From assembly GCF_900111905.1 (NCBI RefSeq), contig NZ_FOKM01000008.1:216242-280241 (forward strand): a stretch of DNA of 64,000 bases. The letters run 5' to 3'. The notes below the pieces were generated by a model. That model had not been told where the DNA came from, searched no databases, and saw nothing but the letters and a program-made list of their open reading frames with translations. Positions 38,683 through 50,430 of the stretch are shown here, piece after piece. A program made the position numbers and the translations under genes. Every line of letters starts with the position of its first letter. The stretch's first letter is position 1. Source of the stretch: Rhizobium sp. NFR07 (lineage in GTDB: Bacteria > Pseudomonadota > Alphaproteobacteria > Rhizobiales > Rhizobiaceae).

Positions 38683-39327
38683 ATGAATCTTAAGGCTACC
38701 AAAGTTTTGCGGACTGCTATGTCCGCTCTGGCTATGACCATCGGCGCGGCTTCTGCGCCCGTCGTGGCATCTGCACAGGAAGCTGCGGCGCAGGCTCCGG
38801 GCGCTCCGCCGCTTGGCTGGTTCAAGACCTGCACCAAGCAGGATGACAGCGACCTCTGCGTCGTCCAGAACGTCATTCTCGCACAGAACGGCCAGCTGAT
38901 CACCGCCGTTGGCCTGATCACCATCGAAGGCAAGGTCAACCGCAAGATCCTGCAGGTTTCGGTCCCGACCGCACGTCTCGTGCCCCCGGGCATCGTCATG
39001 CAGATCGACGGCGGCAAGGGCCAGAAGCTCGACTACACCGTCTGCCTGCCGGACAAGTGCACCGCCGAAGTTCCGCTGACCGATCCGATGATCGCCAGCC
39101 TCAAGAAGGGCGGCGAAGTAGTCTTCACCTCGATGAACTTCCGTCGCGCGCCGAACCCGATCAAGGTTTCGCTCGGCGGCTTCACCGGCGCCTTCGACGG
39201 CCCGGCGATTTCCCAGTCTCAGCTCGCCGAAAGCCAGCGTTCGCTGGAAGAAGGCATGCAGAAGAAGGCCGAGGAAGCGCGCAAGAAGCTCGAAGAAGCC
39301 CAGAACGCTGCAAAGCAGGGTCAGTAA
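38683..39327 (+). CDS. Invasion-associated locus B (IalB) family protein
   Basis: 214 residues with a signal peptide (cleavage near VVASAQ, about residue 28). The core matches IalB: PPLGWFKTCTKQDDSDLCVVQNVIL and DYTVCLPDKCTAEVPL with two cysteine pairs. The C-terminus is a charged helix rich in Lys/Glu/Ala, longer than the core domain. IalB is linked to red-cell invasion in Bartonella but is common in free-living relatives, where its role is unknown. AGGAG precedes the ATG. Confidence 0.87.
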   Translation: MNLKATKVLRTAMSALAMTIGAASAPVVASAQEAAAQAPGAPPLGWFKTCTKQDDSDLCVVQNVILAQNGQLITAVGLITIEGKVNRKILQVSVPTARLVPPGIVMQIDGGKGQKLDYTVCLPDKCTAEVPLTDPMIASLKKGGEVVFTSMNFRRAPNPIKVSLGGFTGAFDGPAISQSQLAESQRSLEEGMQKKAEEARKKLEEAQNAAKQGQ

Positions 39328-39363
39328 GATCTGCAAAGCAAAATCTGCCGCAAGGCAAAAAAG

Positions 39364-39389
39364 AAGCCCGGGCGAACCCGGGCTTTTTT
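39364..39389 (+). terminator. Intrinsic terminator after the IalB gene
   Basis: AAGCCCGGG (39364-39372), loop CGAA, CCCGGGCTT (39377-39385), followed by TTTTTTG. A canonical terminator. Confidence 0.93.
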
Positions 39390-39418
39390 GTTATTAAATT
39401 CTGTTTCGAACGACTGCC

Positions 39419-39748
39419 TTAGTGGGCCAGGATCATCTTGGGTCTGAGCTGGCCGCCATCGCGCGGTTCGAAGATCTGGTAGACCTGAGGATTGCGGAGC
39501 GGTTGCTCGCTCTCGTCATGCTCGAGGTTCTGCTCCGAGACATAGGCGACATATTCGCTGTCGTCGTTTTCCGCCAGCAGATGGTAGAACGGCTGGTCCT
39601 TGCTCGGGCGGATTTCTACGGGGATCGCATTGTACCATTCATCGGTATTGGCAAATTCCGGATCGACGTCGAAAATGACGCCACGGAACGGAAATACCTT
39701 GTGACGGACAACTTCCCCAATCGTGAATTTTGCATTTCTCTGTTTCAT
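39419..39748 (-). CDS. hspQ: Heat shock protein HspQ
   Basis: 109 residues. FTIGEVVRHKVFPFRGVIFDVDPEF and YHLLAENDDSEYVAYVSEQNL are the YccV/HspQ family core. In E. coli HspQ is induced by heat and acts as a specificity factor for the Lon protease. Single gene, convergent with the IalB unit and downstream of a DMT transporter gene. Confidence 0.9.
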   Translation of the reverse strand: MKQRNAKFTIGEVVRHKVFPFRGVIFDVDPEFANTDEWYNAIPVEIRPSKDQPFYHLLAENDDSEYVAYVSEQNLEHDESEQPLRNPQVYQIFEPRDGGQLRPKMILAH

Positions 39749-39832
39749 GGTGCGATGTCCTTTCGCAACATAAGGTGGGAATAAAGTCCGCCTGGATCAA
39801 GATATAGCCACTCTCTCTCCTGAGCGGGGCGA

Positions 39833-40756
39833 TCAACCTGTGTTACGCCGTGTGCCTCCTCGTGAGGCAAGTATGACGCCACCCAGCACAAGGACAATGC
39901 CTGCCGCGTGATAAGGTTCGAATGCCTCATCCAGAAAGATCACGGCCATGATGATCGAGAAGGGCGGCATCAGATAGAGGGTGACGCCTGCGGTCGCCGG
40001 CCCGAAGACGCGCACCACGTGCTGGAAGCAGAAGAAGGCGGCCAGCGACGCGAAGGCCACCATGCCGGCGATCTTCCACCAGTCGATCGCGGTGTCCGGC
40101 ACCGCGCCGCCGTTGAAAAACTCGATCGCGCTGGGTGGCAGGAGGACGATCGCTCCGGCAAGGGCGATGATGCCGAACAGTGCCATCGGCCGCAATGCCT
40201 GCAATGCCGGGTTCTTGAGCAGGATCGAGTAGACCGCGAACGCTATGGCGGCGATGAGAATGCCAAAATCGCCGATGTTGAACTGCATCGCCAGCAGCGC
40301 GGATGGATCACCGCGCACCACGATCGCGATGACCCCGGAAAATGCGACTGCCATGCCGGCAAGTTCGAGCGCGCCGATGGCGCGGCGGGCGAACAGCCAC
40401 TGGAACATGATGATGAACAGCGGCGATGTCGTGTAGATGAGCGTGCCGTTGGCCGCCGTCGTATAGGTCAGCGACCAGTAGACCACGCCGCCGCATATCC
40501 CCATGCCGAGCGCTCCGAGCAGCAGCCACAGCCAGAAATGCCGGCGCGTGAAGGTGAACGCGGCCTGCCTGTCGGCATAGATGAACGGCAGCATGACAAG
40601 CGTCGAGCCGGCCCAGCGCAGGAACGCGGTCGTGTAGGGCGCCACGTCGCCGATAATGCCCCGCCCGAAAATGATGTTGGTTGAGAAGAATACCGGGACA
40701 AGCAGGAAGATCAGCCAGTCGACAGGGCGCGGTATGGGGCTGTTCGAAGAGGACAC
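39833..40756 (-). CDS. EamA/DMT-family transporter
   Basis: 307 residues, about ten helices in two EamA repeats. It starts MSSSNSPIPRPVDWLIFLLVPVFFSTN; conserved parts are FLRWAGSTLVMLPF in the first repeat and GVTLYLMPPFSIIMAVIFLDEAFEPYHAAG in the second. Substrate unknown. GTG start. It is not closely similar to the EamA protein at 34932. Confidence 0.85.
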   Translation of the reverse strand: MSSSNSPIPRPVDWLIFLLVPVFFSTNIIFGRGIIGDVAPYTTAFLRWAGSTLVMLPFIYADRQAAFTFTRRHFWLWLLLGALGMGICGGVVYWSLTYTTAANGTLIYTTSPLFIIMFQWLFARRAIGALELAGMAVAFSGVIAIVVRGDPSALLAMQFNIGDFGILIAAIAFAVYSILLKNPALQALRPMALFGIIALAGAIVLLPPSAIEFFNGGAVPDTAIDWWKIAGMVAFASLAAFFCFQHVVRVFGPATAGVTLYLMPPFSIIMAVIFLDEAFEPYHAAGIVLVLGGVILASRGGTRRNTG

Positions 40757-40809
40757 GGAAGATCCACAGGCAGGAGCGATATTTCAGGTGGGCTGGAGAG
40801 CCGAGGCCC

Positions 40810-40832
40810 ACTGATTAAAAGTCAGTTGCTCT
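40810..40832. repeat. 23-nt exact copy of part of tRNA-Lys
   Basis: These 23 nt match the plus strand of the tRNA-Lys gene exactly and in the same orientation; the shared stretch covers the end of the D arm and the whole anticodon arm. It lies between the glnA terminator and the EamA gene. It cannot fold into a tRNA. It is probably a relic of integration or recombination at a tRNA-Lys gene. Confidence 0.8.
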
Positions 40833-40843
40833 TGAATGAGAAA

Positions 40844-40862
40844 CGGCGGGCAAAGCCCGCCG
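40844..40862 (-). terminator. Terminator after glnA
   Basis: CGGCGGGC (40844-40851) and GCCCGCCG (40855-40862) with a 3-nt AAA loop. On the minus strand it is followed by GTTTCTCATT, a moderate T-rich tail. It ends the glnB-glnA unit. Confidence 0.75.
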
Positions 40863-40888
40863 CAACTCGTTTGAATGATGATCGACAC

Positions 40889-42298
40889 TCAGGCCGAATA
40901 GTACATGTCGAATTCGACCGGGTGCGGCGTCATCTCGTAACGCATCACTTCGGTCATCTTCAGTTCGATATATGCATCGATCTGGTCGTCGTCGAACACG
41001 CCGCCGGCGGTCAGGAACTTGCGGTCCTTGTCGAGGCTTTCCAGCGCTTCGCGCAGCGAACCGCAGACGGTGGGGATCTTCTTCAACTCCTTCGGGGGAA
41101 GGTCGTAGAGATCCTTATCCATCGCCTTGCCGGGATGGATCTTGTTCTTGATGCCGTCGAGACCGGCCATCAGCATGGCGGCAAAGCCGAGATAGGGGTT
41201 CTGCGTCGGATCCGGGAAGCGGACTTCGACGCGCTTTGCCTTCGGGCTGGAGCCGAACGGGATGCGGCAGGAGGCAGAACGGTTGCGGGCCGAATAGGCG
41301 AGCAGGACCGGCGCTTCATAACCCGGGACGAGACGCTTGTAGGAATTCGTCGTCGGGTTGGTGAAGGCGTTAATGGCCTTGGCATGCTTGATGATGCCGC
41401 CGATATAGAACAGGCAGCTTTCCGACAGGCCGGCATATTCGTCGCCTGCAAATGTCGGCTTGCCGTCCTTCCAGATAGACTGGTGGACGTGCATGCCCGA
41501 ACCGTTGTCGCCATAGACCGGCTTCGGCATGAAGGTTGCCGTCTTGCCATAGGCATTGGCGACCTGGTGCACGACATACTTGTAGATCTGCATCTTGTCG
41601 GCGTTGCGCACCAGCGTATCGAACTTCACGCCGAGCTCGTGCTGGGCGGAGGCGACCTCGTGGTGATGCTTCTCTACGACGACGCCCATTTCAGTCAGCA
41701 CCGTCAGCATTTCGGAGCGCATGTCCTGCAGGCTGTCGACCGGCGGGACCGGGAAATAGCCGCCCTTGACGCGCGGACGGTGGCCGAGGTTGCCGGTTTC
41801 ATAGTCGGTGTCGTCGTTGGACGGCAGCTCCGACGAGTCAAGCTTGAAGCCCGTATTGTACGGGTCCGCCTTGTACTTGACGTCGTCGAAGACGAAGAAT
41901 TCCGGTTCCGGGCCGACGAAGACGGTGTCGCCGATACCCGATGCCTTCAGATAGGCTTCGGCCTTCTTGGCCGTACCGCGCGGGTCGCGGTTATAGGCCT
42001 CGCCCGAGATCGGGTCGAGAATGTCACAGATGATGACCATGGTCGACTGCGCGAAGAACGGGTCCATGTGGACCGTCGCCGGGTCCGGCATCAGAACCAT
42101 GTCGGACTCGTTGATCGCCTTCCAGCCGCCGATCGAGGAACCGTCGAACATGACGCCGTCTGCGAACATGTCCTCGTCGACGGCGGAAATATCCATCGTC
42201 ACATGCTGCAGCTTGCCGCGTGGGTCGGTGAAGCGAAGGTCAACGAACTTGACGTCGTTTTCCTTGATTTGTTTCATGATTTCGCTTGCGCTCGTCAT
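40889..42298 (-). CDS. glnA: Glutamine synthetase type I
   Basis: 469 residues, the GSI length. It condenses ammonium and glutamate using ATP. Visible motifs: the N-terminal [27 protein letters not shown], the ATP region [16 protein letters not shown], and the glutamate-binding [10 protein letters not shown]. The adenylylation tyrosine is present in [10 protein letters not shown] (Y398), so GlnE can switch the enzyme off. It follows glnB by 50 nt with its own ribosome-binding site (GAGGAA). Confidence 0.98.
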   Translation of the reverse strand: MTSASEIMKQIKENDVKFVDLRFTDPRGKLQHVTMDISAVDEDMFADGVMFDGSSIGGWKAINESDMVLMPDPATVHMDPFFAQSTMVIICDILDPISGEAYNRDPRGTAKKAEAYLKASGIGDTVFVGPEPEFFVFDDVKYKADPYNTGFKLDSSELPSNDDTDYETGNLGHRPRVKGGYFPVPPVDSLQDMRSEMLTVLTEMGVVVEKHHHEVASAQHELGVKFDTLVRNADKMQIYKYVVHQVANAYGKTATFMPKPVYGDNGSGMHVHQSIWKDGKPTFAGDEYAGLSESCLFYIGGIIKHAKAINAFTNPTTNSYKRLVPGYEAPVLLAYSARNRSASCRIPFGSSPKAKRVEVRFPDPTQNPYLGFAAMLMAGLDGIKNKIHPGKAMDKDLYDLPPKELKKIPTVCGSLREALESLDKDRKFLTAGGVFDDDQIDAYIELKMTEVMRYEMTPHPVEFDMYYSA

Positions 42299-42348
42299 TA
42301 CGGGTTCCTCGATTTCAGTAACGATGTGAACGGTATCGCCGAGCCGGC

Positions 42349-42732
<384 letters not shown>

Positions 42733-42745
42733 TCAGCGGTGCCAA

Positions 42746-42761
42746 TGCAGATATCGTGCCA
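42746..42761 (-). promoter_or_regulatory. Sigma-54 promoter of glnB-glnA
   Basis: On the minus strand the sequence reads TGGCACG-ATAT-CTGCA, matching the sigma-54 consensus TGGCACG-N4-TTGCA at all but one base and with exact spacing. The predicted transcription start is about 50 nt before the glnB ATG. glnB-glnA units in rhizobia are known to use a sigma-54/NtrC promoter. Confidence 0.85.
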
Positions 42762-42917
42762 AACTAATGTTCGGCAATCAAAAGGATATTCCGGTTTTGC
42801 ACCAGATCCTCGTCGATTTCGTTCCCGCCATGCAGATTTGAACGAAATCTCTCGTCAAGTCAGGCTGAGACGATGCCGGATGGCACGATTTGTGACAAAT
42901 TCGCGAAAAATGCCGTC

Positions 42918-42955
42918 TGCATCTTTTATTCGTGCAGATGCATAAAATAAATGCA
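42918..42955. promoter_or_regulatory. Probable NtrC enhancer sites
   Basis: TGCATAAAATAAATGCA (42939-42955) has the TGCA-N9-TGCA layout of the 17-bp NtrC site. A second, wider pair (TGCA at 42918 and 42933) lies next to it. The site is about 180 bp upstream of the sigma-54 promoter, a normal enhancer distance. It is just before the divergent gene at 43003 and might affect that gene too. Confidence 0.6.
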
Positions 42956-43002
42956 AATGATTAAAATTGGGGCTCTTGGCGGCTGACTGAAGAGCTTGTT
43001 TT

Positions 43003-44526
43003 TTGAACGATGCTGCGGTCAACTGTGGCATGTGCAATGTCCGCTCCGACCTTCTCCTGAGCCCTGATGAAATGTCCCGCGTGGATGAAGCGGCGTCTTC
43101 TTCCGGCATCCCGGTCTATGATCTGATGATCAGGGCGGGCTATGCCGTCGCGGCGACGGCCCTGGCGCGCTATCCGCAGGCGATACGTTTCGTGCTGCTT
43201 TGCGGGCCGGGCAACAATGGTGGTGACGGATATGTCGCTGCCTGCGCGCTGGTTGAATCCGGCGCGCAAGTGGCGCTTTTCGCGCTGGGGGATCCGCATC
43301 GCCTGCAGGGAGCTGCCGCCACGGCCCGCGCTGCCTGGAAGGAACAGGTTCTGCCCATCGCGGCCTATGAGCCGGCGCCGGGCGATGTCGTCATCGACGC
43401 GATTTTCGGAGCGGGTCTGGCCCGCAACGTGCCGGACGTGGTCGCTACGCTCATCGAGAAGGTGACGGGCGCGGCTCTTCCCGTTCTGGCTGTCGATCTT
43501 CCCTCGGGCCTTTGCGGCCGTCGCGGCGTACCGCTGGGGGCGGCTTTCTCAGCCGATTGCACCGTCACTTTCATGGCCCGAAAGCCTGGTCATCTGCTAT
43601 TGCCAGGCCGGTCTCTCTGCGGTGACATGGAAATTTCCGACATCGGCATTCCTTGGCGGATCATCGAGGCTGAGGCCGGCGAGTTGACGGAAAACGGTCC
43701 GTCTCTCTGGCGCCATCTGCTGCCGTCAGCAGACGCGGATTCCCACAAATACAGGCGGGGGCATCTTGCCGTCTTCTCCGGCGAGACATCGAAAACAGGT
43801 GCCGCGCGGCTCTCGGCGCTGGCGGGGCTGAAGAACGGGGCAGGGCTGGTCACCATCGCCGCACCGGCCGACGCGATGGAAACCAACGCTAATCACCTGA
43901 CAGCCGTCATGCTGAAACAGCTCGATACGGCCGACGATCTGAACGATTGGCTGAAGGATGCGAGATTGCGCACATTCGTGCTTGGCCCGGGCTTCGGCAT
44001 CGGCGAGAAGGCGAGGGATTTCGCGCTTGCCCTTAGAGACCGCTCACTGGTGCTGGATGCCGATGGCATAACGTCCTTTAAGGACGAACCGAATGCCCTG
44101 TTCGATGTCTTTTCCGGTGGCCCGCCGCATCTTGTGCTGACGCCGCATGAAGGCGAATTCGCCCGGCTGTTCCCGGATCTGGCTGCCGACGAAAACCTCG
44201 GCAAGGTCGAGAAAGCCCGAAAGGCAGCCCGTCGCGCCAATGCGGCGATCGTCTACAAGGGTGCCGATACGGTGATCGCCTCGCCGGACGGGCGCGCCGC
44301 CATCAATGCAAATGGCCCGAGTTGGCTGGCGACAGCCGGCTCCGGAGATGTGCTGGCAGGCATGATCGGCGCATTGCTGGCCCAGGGCATGCCGGCCTTC
44401 GAGGCCGCTGCAGCGGGTGTCTATTTGCATGGCGAGGCCGCGCAGATGGCCGGCCCCGGAATGACGGCGGAGGATCTGGCCGAACATGCCGGCAAGGCGC
44501 TCGCTCGGATTGTCGGCGACCTTTAG
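43003..44526 (+). CDS. nnr: Bifunctional NAD(P)HX epimerase/dehydratase
   Basis: About 498-507 residues. The N-terminal YjeF_N epimerase shows LLCGPGNNGGDGYVAACAL, and the C-terminal carbohydrate-kinase-like dehydratase shows HKYRRGHLAVFSG, LGPGFG, LTPHEGEFARLFP and ATAGSGDVLAGMIGALLAQG. It repairs hydrated NADH and NADPH. The start is uncertain: TTG 43003 or ATG 43030 (MCNVRSDLLL). It is divergent from glnB and overlaps the DUF72 gene by 4 nt at its 3' end. Confidence 0.93.
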   Translation: MNDAAVNCGMCNVRSDLLLSPDEMSRVDEAASSSGIPVYDLMIRAGYAVAATALARYPQAIRFVLLCGPGNNGGDGYVAACALVESGAQVALFALGDPHRLQGAAATARAAWKEQVLPIAAYEPAPGDVVIDAIFGAGLARNVPDVVATLIEKVTGAALPVLAVDLPSGLCGRRGVPLGAAFSADCTVTFMARKPGHLLLPGRSLCGDMEISDIGIPWRIIEAEAGELTENGPSLWRHLLPSADADSHKYRRGHLAVFSGETSKTGAARLSALAGLKNGAGLVTIAAPADAMETNANHLTAVMLKQLDTADDLNDWLKDARLRTFVLGPGFGIGEKARDFALALRDRSLVLDADGITSFKDEPNALFDVFSGGPPHLVLTPHEGEFARLFPDLAADENLGKVEKARKAARRANAAIVYKGADTVIASPDGRAAINANGPSWLATAGSGDVLAGMIGALLAQGMPAFEAAAAGVYLHGEAAQMAGPGMTAEDLAEHAGKALARIVGDL

Positions 44527-45332
44527 CTCTTATCGACGAGTTCCTGCATCGCCATTGCGCCCTGCGGCGCGTTGACCTTGCCCTCGTGGATGAAGAAGGC
44601 GAACACGTCGCGCGGCTCCTTCTTCACCTTTCGGCTCTCGTCGACCAACGGCAGGTCGGTGGGCACGCCACCTTCCGCCCACGTCTGGAGCCGCTTCGCC
44701 CAGGCTTTCATGTCACCATCCGCGTAGCAGGTCGGAATGTCGTCCGATCCCTTCTGCAGCCGCGCGTAAACGAAATCGGCCGTCACGTCTGATATCATCG
44801 GATAGTCGAAATGTTCGGCGCAGACGGGCGCGATATTGTATTTTTCGAGCAGTGCAATGAATTCCGGCACCTTGAAACTGTCATGCCGCACCTCGACGAC
44901 ATGCCGCAGCGGCAGGCCTTCGAGCTTTTCCGGCAGGAGCTTGAGGAAAGCCTCGAAATCTTCCGGCTCGAACTTCTTTGTCGGCGCAAACTGCCAGAGC
45001 AGCGGACCGAGATGATCGCCGAGTTCAACCAAGCCCTGCGTCAGGAACTTGTCGATGGATTCGCCCGCATCCGCCAGGACCTTGCGGTTCGTGGTGAAGC
45101 GGCTGGCCTTTAGCGAGAAGATGAAGCCATCCGGCACTTCGGACGCCCATTTGGCAAAGGTTTCCGGCTTCTGAGAGCCGTAATAGGTGCCGTTGACCTC
45201 GATGACCGAAAGCTTAGCCGACGCATATTCGAGCTGCCGCTTCTTCGTCAGCTTGTCCGGATAGAACGTGCCCTCCCAGGGCTCGAAGGTCCATCCGCCG
45301 ATGCCACTCCTGATCGTCCCGCTCTTGGTCAT
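44523..45332 (-). CDS. DUF72-family protein
   Basis: 269 residues. The family pattern is GIGGWTFEPWEGTFYP near the start, VIEVNGTYYGSQKPETFAKW, and later VEVRHDSF and DVFAFFIHEGKVNAPQGA. DUF72 proteins have a TIM-barrel-like fold; a catalytic role has not been settled. GGAGGGAAG precedes the ATG. Its last codons overlap the convergent nnr gene. Confidence 0.88.
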   Translation of the reverse strand: MTKSGTIRSGIGGWTFEPWEGTFYPDKLTKKRQLEYASAKLSVIEVNGTYYGSQKPETFAKWASEVPDGFIFSLKASRFTTNRKVLADAGESIDKFLTQGLVELGDHLGPLLWQFAPTKKFEPEDFEAFLKLLPEKLEGLPLRHVVEVRHDSFKVPEFIALLEKYNIAPVCAEHFDYPMISDVTADFVYARLQKGSDDIPTCYADGDMKAWAKRLQTWAEGGVPTDLPLVDESRKVKKEPRDVFAFFIHEGKVNAPQGAMAMQELVDKS

Positions 45333-45359
45333 CTTCCCTCCACCGGATTGATGCGATTG

Positions 45360-48281
<2,922 letters not shown>

Positions 48282-48390
48282 CGTCATGCCTTTTGGGAGG
48301 CCCATATGGGAGGATTGAAGGCCCTTATGTAGTGATTGATCCGCCCCTGTCGAGGCGAAACTGCCGCAACGCGGCGAGGTTTCGAGTCCG

Positions 48391-48430
48391 TTGACAGGAG
48401 TATAGGAATAAAATAGAACAAATAAAGAAC
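48391..48430. promoter_or_regulatory. SOS box and promoter between uvrA and ssb
   Basis: GAAC-AAATAAA-GAAC at 48416-48430 is the alphaproteobacterial LexA site (GAAC/GTTC direct repeat with 7-nt spacing). A plus-strand promoter, TTGACA (48391-48396), 17 nt, TAGAAC (48414-48419), overlaps it. LexA binding would therefore cover the -10 of the ssb-side promoter, and uvrA is the expected divergent target. Confidence 0.8.
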
Positions 48431-48594
48431 AAAATTCACCAAAATGCGGTTGCCCACTTGAGGCTGTTTTTCGGTGTCGTGCGCTTAGCTGTGGATGAAT
48501 GGGCAAGGGGAGGTCGCGTCCGGCGCGGCCGATGGTTTATGGTGAACCGATTGGTTTTTGAGCCGCGGTGGCGGCAGAGTAAGGTGAGAAGATT

Positions 48595-49158
48595 ATGGCA
48601 GGTAGCGTCAACAAGGTCATTCTGATCGGCAACGTGGGGGCAGACCCCGAAATCCGTCGGACCCAGGACGGCCGCCCGATCGCCAACCTTCGCATTGCGA
48701 CGTCGGAAACCTGGCGCGACCGGAATTCCGGCGAGCGCAAGGAAAAGACCGAATGGCACACCGTCGTCGTCTTCAACGAGGGCCTCTGCAAGGTCGTCGA
48801 ACAGTATGTGAAGAAGGGCGCCAAGCTCTACATCGAAGGCGCGCTACAGACCCGCAAGTGGCAGGACCAGAGCGGCAATGACCGTTATTCAACGGAAGTC
48901 GTGCTGCAGGGCTTCAACTCGACGCTGACCATGCTTGACGGTCGCGGCGAGGGCGGTGGTGATCGCGGCGGCTATGGCGGCGGCAGTGGCCGTGGCGGCT
49001 CGAGCGATTTCGGCGGTGGCGGTGACGACTTCGGCGGCGGTTATGGCGGCGGCAACGATTACGACCGCAAGCCGTCTTCCGGTGGTCAGCAGGGTCGCGG
49101 TGGCCAGTCTTCAGGGGGCAATTTCTCCCGCGATCTGGACGACGACATTCCATTCTGA
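48595..49158 (+). CDS. ssb: Single-stranded DNA-binding protein
   Basis: 187 residues. The OB fold (about 1-115) has [21 protein letters not shown] and [20 protein letters not shown]. Then a long glycine-rich linker (about 117-170) and the acidic tail DLDDDIPF, which recruits repair and replication proteins. The linker is the source of the GGC-rich low-complexity DNA here. It is divergent from uvrA. Confidence 0.97.
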   Translation: MAGSVNKVILIGNVGADPEIRRTQDGRPIANLRIATSETWRDRNSGERKEKTEWHTVVVFNEGLCKVVEQYVKKGAKLYIEGALQTRKWQDQSGNDRYSTEVVLQGFNSTLTMLDGRGEGGGDRGGYGGGSGRGGSSDFGGGGDDFGGGYGGGNDYDRKPSSGGQQGRGGQSSGGNFSRDLDDDIPF

Positions 49159-49161
49159 TCC

Positions 49162-49186
49162 AAAGGCGCCGTAAGGTGCCTTTTCT
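49162..49186 (+). terminator. Intrinsic terminator after ssb
   Basis: AAAGGCGCC (49162-49170), loop GTAA, GGTGCCTTT (49175-49183), one G-T pair, then TCTC. It starts just after the ssb stop. Confidence 0.75.
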
Positions 49187-49225
49187 CATCGATAATCTGC
49201 GTATTTTGACGATAAGGAGTTTTTA

Positions 49226-49492
49226 ATGAGCGATGTTGCGATCACCCCGAAAGCACCATCCACCTGGCGGATCGTTCTGGCCGCCATCCTGGATTTCTTT
49301 ACGATCTTCTGGGTGGCAGGGCTCGCCGTCGCTTGGCTGTTCGGCGGCATGACCGACAATGGTTTTTCGCTGGATGGCGGCCCGGCCTTCCTGTGCTTCG
49401 CGCTGATGGTGGCCTATTTTGTCGTCTTCAACAAATATCTCGGCGGGACGATCTGGAAGCGCATCCTCAAGGCTAAGCGCACGGATCGCTAG
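49226..49492 (+). CDS. Small RDD-like membrane protein
   Basis: 88 residues with two helices (about 15-38 and 52-70). The pattern of an Arg and an Asp-Phe-Phe in helix 1 (RIVLAAILDFFTIF) and NKYLGGTIWKRILKAKR at the end resembles RDD-domain proteins, but it is shorter than most. TAAGGAG precedes the ATG. Function unknown. It faces the marC gene tail to tail. Confidence 0.75.
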   Translation: MSDVAITPKAPSTWRIVLAAILDFFTIFWVAGLAVAWLFGGMTDNGFSLDGGPAFLCFALMVAYFVVFNKYLGGTIWKRILKAKRTDR

Positions 49493-49510
49493 GAAATATG
49501 GGCTACGCGG

Positions 49511-50140
49511 TCAGAGATTGAATGCTGACCGCACCCCGTCCACGACGAACTGCACCGATAGCGCGGCGAGGATGACGCCGAGGAGCCGGGTCAGGATGGC
49601 CCGGCCGGTCACGCCGAGGAAACGGTCCAGCTTTTCGGCAAGCAGCAGGGTGAGATAGACCGCCAGCATCATCAGCGCGAGAACGCCGATCAGCAGAACG
49701 CGGTCGAACACGGTTGTAAAGGTGCCGGCCAGCAGAACGGTTGCCGAGATCGCACCGGGTCCGGCAATCAGCGGAATGGCGAGCGGAAAGACGGCAAGAT
49801 CGCGCAGGTGGTCGATGGTGATCGCCGCCTGGGATGTCTTCTCCTTGCGCTCCTGGCGTCGTTCGAACACCATTTCAAAGGATATCCAGAAGAGCAGCAG
49901 GCCGCCCGCGATGCGGAAGGCGCCCATCGAAATGCCGAGCAGTCCGAGCACGCCCGCGCCGAACAGGGCAAAGACGGTGAGGATGCCGAAGGCGATGATC
50001 GAGCCACGCAGCGCCACTTGGCGGCGCTGTGCCGCCGTCATGCCGACCGTCAGGCCGAGGAAGACCGGCGCAAGACCCGGCGGGTCCAACGTCACCAGCA
50101 TCGTCGTCATCGCATTGATCAGCGCGTCGGCGGTGGCCAT
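49511..50140 (-). CDS. MarC-family integral membrane protein
   Basis: 209 residues, six helices. MarC/UPF0056 features: ALINAMTTMLVTLDPPGLAPVFLGLT at the start, then RIAGGLLLFWISFEMVF and FPLAIPLIAGPGAISATVLL. MarC proteins were once linked to multiple antibiotic resistance, but their function is not known. ATG 50138-50140 with GAGGACAGG upstream; the open frame before it looks noncoding. Divergent from gyrA. Confidence 0.9.
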   Translation of the reverse strand: MATADALINAMTTMLVTLDPPGLAPVFLGLTVGMTAAQRRQVALRGSIIAFGILTVFALFGAGVLGLLGISMGAFRIAGGLLLFWISFEMVFERRQERKEKTSQAAITIDHLRDLAVFPLAIPLIAGPGAISATVLLAGTFTTVFDRVLLIGVLALMMLAVYLTLLLAEKLDRFLGVTGRAILTRLLGVILAALSVQFVVDGVRSAFNL

Positions 50141-50430
50141 GTCCTGTCCTCTTCGTTTGCAAACGCGCCATGGCGTATCGGCGTGTATAAGCTCGCGGCT
50201 GTAGAAGATTGCGGCACACGCTGCAAGGGTGGGGTTGCACGGCTTCGCGCCATGCCCTATGCCCGACAGGCGACAATACGCGTCCGGCGGTCCTTGGCCG
50301 GGCTGGATTGCCTTCCTTCCGTCGCAAAACCTGTTCAAAACCTTGAATGGAAAAGGTGGGGAAATTGGCGCTTCCGCTCGCTTTCCGATATAAACAGCCA
50401 CCTGATTCCGAATAGAGATCGTGACCCGTT

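Noticed and set aside
13364..40832. A 27-kb genomic island flanked by tRNA-Lys repeats
   Set aside because: All genes between the copies are core (glmU, glmS, recG, mfd and others) with normal composition, and there is no integrase.
42881..42895. Second sigma-54-like promoter (TGGCACGATTTGTGA) facing the nnr gene
   Set aside because: The -24 half is perfect, but the -12 half does not match at the required spacing.
48950..49130. Repeated GGC/GGT units that look like a repeat array
   Set aside because: They are the glycine-rich linker of ssb; no spacers or regular period as in CRISPR.
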